Assembly: GCF_037975245.1 (NCBI RefSeq)
Contig: NC_092572.1
Span: forward strand, 8,075,501-8,139,500
Source of the DNA: Apostichopus japonicus
Taxonomy: Eukaryota; Echinodermata; Holothuroidea; Aspidochirotida; Stichopodidae
Length of the DNA stretch: 64,000 bases
Reading direction: 5' to 3'
Notes under the pieces: generated by a model
The model's database searches: none
What the model was told of the DNA's origin: nothing
Seen by the model: the letters and a program-made list of their open reading frames with translations, nothing else
In this document: in pieces, positions 61,121 through 64,000 of the stretch
How positions within the stretch are numbered: position 1 is the first letter of the stretch
Layout of the letters: every line of letters starts with the position of its first letter
Translations under genes and position numbers: made by a program

Positions 61121-61529
61121 ATTTATAAAGTTCATTCGAGTTTGACTTTTGTGTAAAAGTAAGTTGGCCTGACGTTTCGATCCTAGCAGGATCTTCTTTA
61201 GAGGCTAAATGACAAGTTACAGTAACAGAGGGGACAAAAACACGCACAGAATACAGACAGGTTAATGAGCACGGTGAACACAATGAGATAGATGAAAGGG
61301 GATTATAAGTAGACAAGGGATGGTGAGAAGAAAGCAACAGGGGAAGAGAAGAGATAGGAGATAAACAGTGGAGGGACAAAGAGAAGATTAAAGGCACAGT
61401 GTAGGGAATAAACTGGAGAGGGACAAAGACAGAAAGGTGTGGAGAAAAAAGGAGGGGAAGAGAGCTGTAAGAAGATGAGTGAAAGGGGGGGGGGGAGAAA
61501 GGGAGAAGGAGTAGGGAACAGAGGAAGAG

Positions 61530-62430
61530 TTAGTCATGTCCTTCCTGAATGTTCAGCCCATGGGGTTGAATGGTACGAAGGCGTTGCATCCAGAGCCTAT
61601 CTCTGCTGATTCGTACTAGGTCAGGACGGCTACCTAAGGATTCAATCCCATGTAGGGACATGTCGTTAATGGTATGGTTGGGAAGGCTAAAATGTTCTCC
61701 AACTGGGGTCTCAGACTTCATGGTGTTGACTGTGGATATGTGACCATAGAATCGCTTCTTGAGGGTGGTTTTGGTTTCGCCAAAATACTAGATGCCGCAA
61801 ACTCTACAACAGATCATATAGATGACATTGGTGGTAGTGCAAGTGATGTGACCCTTAGTGTTGTGTGTGAGTTGCATGCTGTGGCTGGTGATGGAATTGG
61901 ATTCGACAATGTGGTGGCTGCAGACGATGCATCTCGAAGTACGATCACATTTGAAAGTACCATGCTGAATGGGTGTGGGGTTAGAAGTTAGAGGTGGAAC
62001 AGCAGCACGCACAAGGTCTCGTAGGTTGCGTGGTCGTCTGTAGGCGATGATGGGTTTTTCAGGGACGGCTCGTTGGAGTCTATCTGAAGTGAGGAGAATG
62101 TTGTGGTTGTTAGAGGTGATTTTCTGAAGGGGAGGAAGATTTGGGTGGAAAGTAACAACCAGGGGCAGCTTGTTGTCGCAATCTCGTCCCTTTTTGTCCT
62201 TCACTGCCAAAGTAAATGAGCTGGAAAAGGAGCGGACTCTCTGAATGGCTTCACGCACCCTTCTGGCACTATGGCCCTTGGCAGTAAGGTGTTTTTCCAA
62301 AGCATTTGTATGGCGAATGAAAGAGGAATTGTTAGAGCAAATGCGACGAAGACGAAGTGCTTGACTGTAGGCAATTCCAGACTTCCAGTGATGGGGATGG
62401 CAGCTTGAAGAATGGAGATACTGGTGTGTG
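61530..62430 (-). pseudogene. Penelope-like C-terminal part with GIY-YIG endonuclease
   Basis: Continues the RT frame after the (CA)n slip: HTNALEKHLTAKGHSARRVR, KPIIAYRRPRNLRDLVRAAV, then a Cys/His cluster (FKCDRTSRCIVCSHH) and the GIY-YIG start NVIYMICCRVCGI. The next codon is TAG (61788-61790) where the second tyrosine-type residue is expected; downstream in frame come YFGETKTTLKKRFYGHIST and EHFSLPNHTINDMSLHGIES, with RLWMQRLRTIQPHGLN to the stop at 61530. The endonuclease nicks target DNA for integration in active relatives; this copy could not make it. Confidence 0.85.
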
Positions 62431-63861
62431 TGTGGGCTTGGTGTATAAGTCTGTAGAGAGAGAACCGTGTTCCTTGCGAACAGTCACATCGAGAAAGTTA
62501 ACCTGTTGGTGAGAGTAATCAGAGGTGAATTTGATGGTGCTGTGGAAAGAATTGATGTGATTTATGAAGGTGATCAGGCTATCCTCATCACTGGTCCAAA
62601 CGAAGAAGATGTCATCAATGTAGCGCCACCAGATACGGGGACGGCAGGGAGCCGTACTGAGCATGCGTTCTTCAAGGCTAGACATAAACAGGCATGCAAA
62701 GGAAGGAGCCATCCTGGTTCCCATGGAAGTCCCGTGTCTTTGAAGGTAATGCTTGTCCATGAACGTGAAGTTGTTTTTGGTGAGAACCTGTTGCATGAGA
62801 GCTTTGATGTCAGATATGGGTGGACAAGGGTGGACCTTCTTAGACAGGGCTGCACACGTGGCTGCGATCCCTTCAGCATGGGGGATGTTAGTGTACAGAG
62901 AAGTGACGTCGAAAGTACCGATGATGGCTGTACTGGGGATTTGGTTCTTGATATCTTCAAGTTTCCTGAGGAAATCTGGAGTGTCATGGATATAAGAATT
63001 AATCTGAGGAACAAGAGGTTTGATGAAGTGGTCCACAAACAAGGATATCTTCTCGGTGGGGGACCCATTGCCTGAGATGATAGGCCTACCAGGGTTACCA
63101 GGCTTTTGAATTTTGGGCAGGAGATAAAACCTGGCTGCATTACAGTCTGTGGGAGAAAGGAAAGAAACAGCCTTCTTAGAGATCTGGTTCCGCTGGTACA
63201 TATCAGTGATGGTCTGTTTTATCTGCTGGGAGAAAATAACTGCGGGATCAGAATCAAGAAGAGTGTAAATATCACTGTTGGAGATATGACGCAAAGCTTC
63301 CTTGATGTAATCCTGTCGATCCTGGATGACAACTGCAGAACCTTTGTCGGCTGGCTTAATGATAATGTCACTGCGAGACATCAGTGAGCAGAGTGCTGTA
63401 CGCTCATCTCTTGGAAGTTTGTCGTGTGTTCTGCGGAGAGGAGAGTTTGACTGGTTAGTCTCAGAGCTGACGACTTGTGTGTAGGCTTCTAAAACAGGGA
63501 CTCTGTTCTTAGGAGGCATCCAAGAACTTTTCTTGCAGAAGAGTTCCCGTTCAGTTGGAGGATCATCTAGGAAAAAATCACGAAGGCGAATTCTGCGAAA
63601 GAAATGAGTAACATCTTGGCTCAGTTCCGCTTGGTCAAATGATGGAGGAGTGGGACAGAAGTTAAGTCCTTTGGAGAGAAGCCTAAGGTCTGCACTGGTA
63701 AGAGTAGAAGAAGATAAGTTAACAACTGCAGTTGAGGATGGTGGTTCAGACTCAGGTGGAGTCTGGGGCCTTCTAAAACGGTGGCAAGCGGTACGTTTGC
63801 ATTTTTTCTGAAGGTCATTCATTTTCTTATTTCTTCTTTCTGTGAGTTCAATGTTCTGCTA
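62332..63861 (-). pseudogene. Penelope-like reverse transcriptase, frame broken at both ends
   Basis: From the ATG at 63822 the frame has 496 codons. RT motifs in order: IIIKPADKGSAVVIQDR (fingers), FYLLPKIQKPGNPGRPIISG, TFDVTSLYTNIPH (motif A with catalytic Asp), HGTSMGTRMAPSFACLFM (motif B), RYIDDIFFVW (motif C), NFLDVTV. The coding frame extends upstream of that ATG with a polar, probably coiled-coil segment (LNDDILRLKLELQ) separated by TAG at 63859-63861. At the 3' end a (CA)n run (62424-62434) has lost one dinucleotide relative to the frame needed to reach the endonuclease, so the last 30 codons (after KPTH) are out of frame. Confidence 0.88.
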
Positions 63862-64000
63862 AGACAAACACAAGTTAATTTTGTTAGTGTACTGAGTCCA
63901 TTCGTCATTGGTGCAGCATGACTGTAATTCAAGCTTCAGCCTCAGGATATCATCGTTGAGGCTATCTAAGGACGATTGGCAGTGTTTGGTGAGGATGTTG

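Larger units (their letters stand above)
61130..64000 (-). mobile_element. Penelope-like retroelement, broken, 5' end beyond window
   Basis: Minus-strand element with one long frame for reverse transcriptase plus a C-terminal GIY-YIG endonuclease, the layout that defines endonuclease-positive Penelope-like elements. Codon use is GC-richer than the neighbourhood, as in a recent arrival. The stretch 61130-61520 would be its 3' non-coding part, including the AGCAGGATCTTCTTTAGAGG segment and a purine-rich simple repeat. The element continues past 64000. Three lesions (63859-63861, about 62424-62434, 61788-61790) make this copy inactive as written. Confidence 0.88.

Noticed and set aside
62467-63075. 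202-codon open frame on the plus strand
   Set aside because: It lies antisense to the Penelope-like reverse transcriptase, whose motifs are unmistakable on the minus strand; the plus-strand frame is a shadow of biased codon use.

Overview
This is a eukaryotic, AT-rich, intron-rich window. Its coding pieces are short exons with GT/AG borders and matching phases, and most of the rest is nested transposon debris. The families present (Ig-type receptor with a kinase-like domain, metazoan V-ATPase subunit A, NACHT, a Penelope-like element with a GIY-YIG domain, many hAT-like elements) point to a marine invertebrate, probably an echinoderm such as a sea cucumber. The species assignment is inference. 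No complete intact protein-coding gene was found: every recognisable gene carries at least one lesion as written.

Layout. 1-3.3 kb: AT-rich, with one hAT-like MITE. 3.6-11.5 kb (+): 'gene A', a 13-exon Ig / transmembrane / kinase-like receptor with one 1-nt deletion and one nonsense codon. 11.6-18.9 kb: nested repeats, an 8-bp-TSD hAT-like element containing a second MITE copy, and a satellite interrupted by another hAT-like element. 19.6-37 kb (-): six exons of a broken ATP6V1A (V-ATPase catalytic subunit A) copy. Its introns hold a 3.5-kb TIR element with a solo LTR inside, a minisatellite built from the gene's own exon/splice-donor junction, and a 4.1-kb TIR element carrying a decayed Cys-rich gene. 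39-41.7 kb: a shortened, more decayed tandem copy of the same locus. 43.5-44 kb (-): NACHT remnant. 45.7-58.8 kb (+): 'gene B', a paralogue of A with the same exon lengths and phases but many lesions, split by a 6,968-bp transposon inserted in a kinase exon with a CAAAGC duplication. 61.1-64 kb (-): a broken Penelope-like retroelement running off the window end.

Most interesting points. (1) A and B are paralogous receptor pseudokinases: both have HPA where active kinases have HRD, so loss of the catalytic Asp predates their duplication. (2) In B, removing the 7-kb element and one CAAAGC restores an exon of exactly 97 nt, the length of the same exon in A. (3) The V-ATPase minisatellite amplifies a functional-looking 5' splice site. 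(4) The 7-kb, 4.1-kb and 3.5-kb TIR elements have unusual termini that I cannot place in a known superfamily. All exon calls are by eye from reading frame, splice signals and remembered family motifs; nothing was searched or computed.
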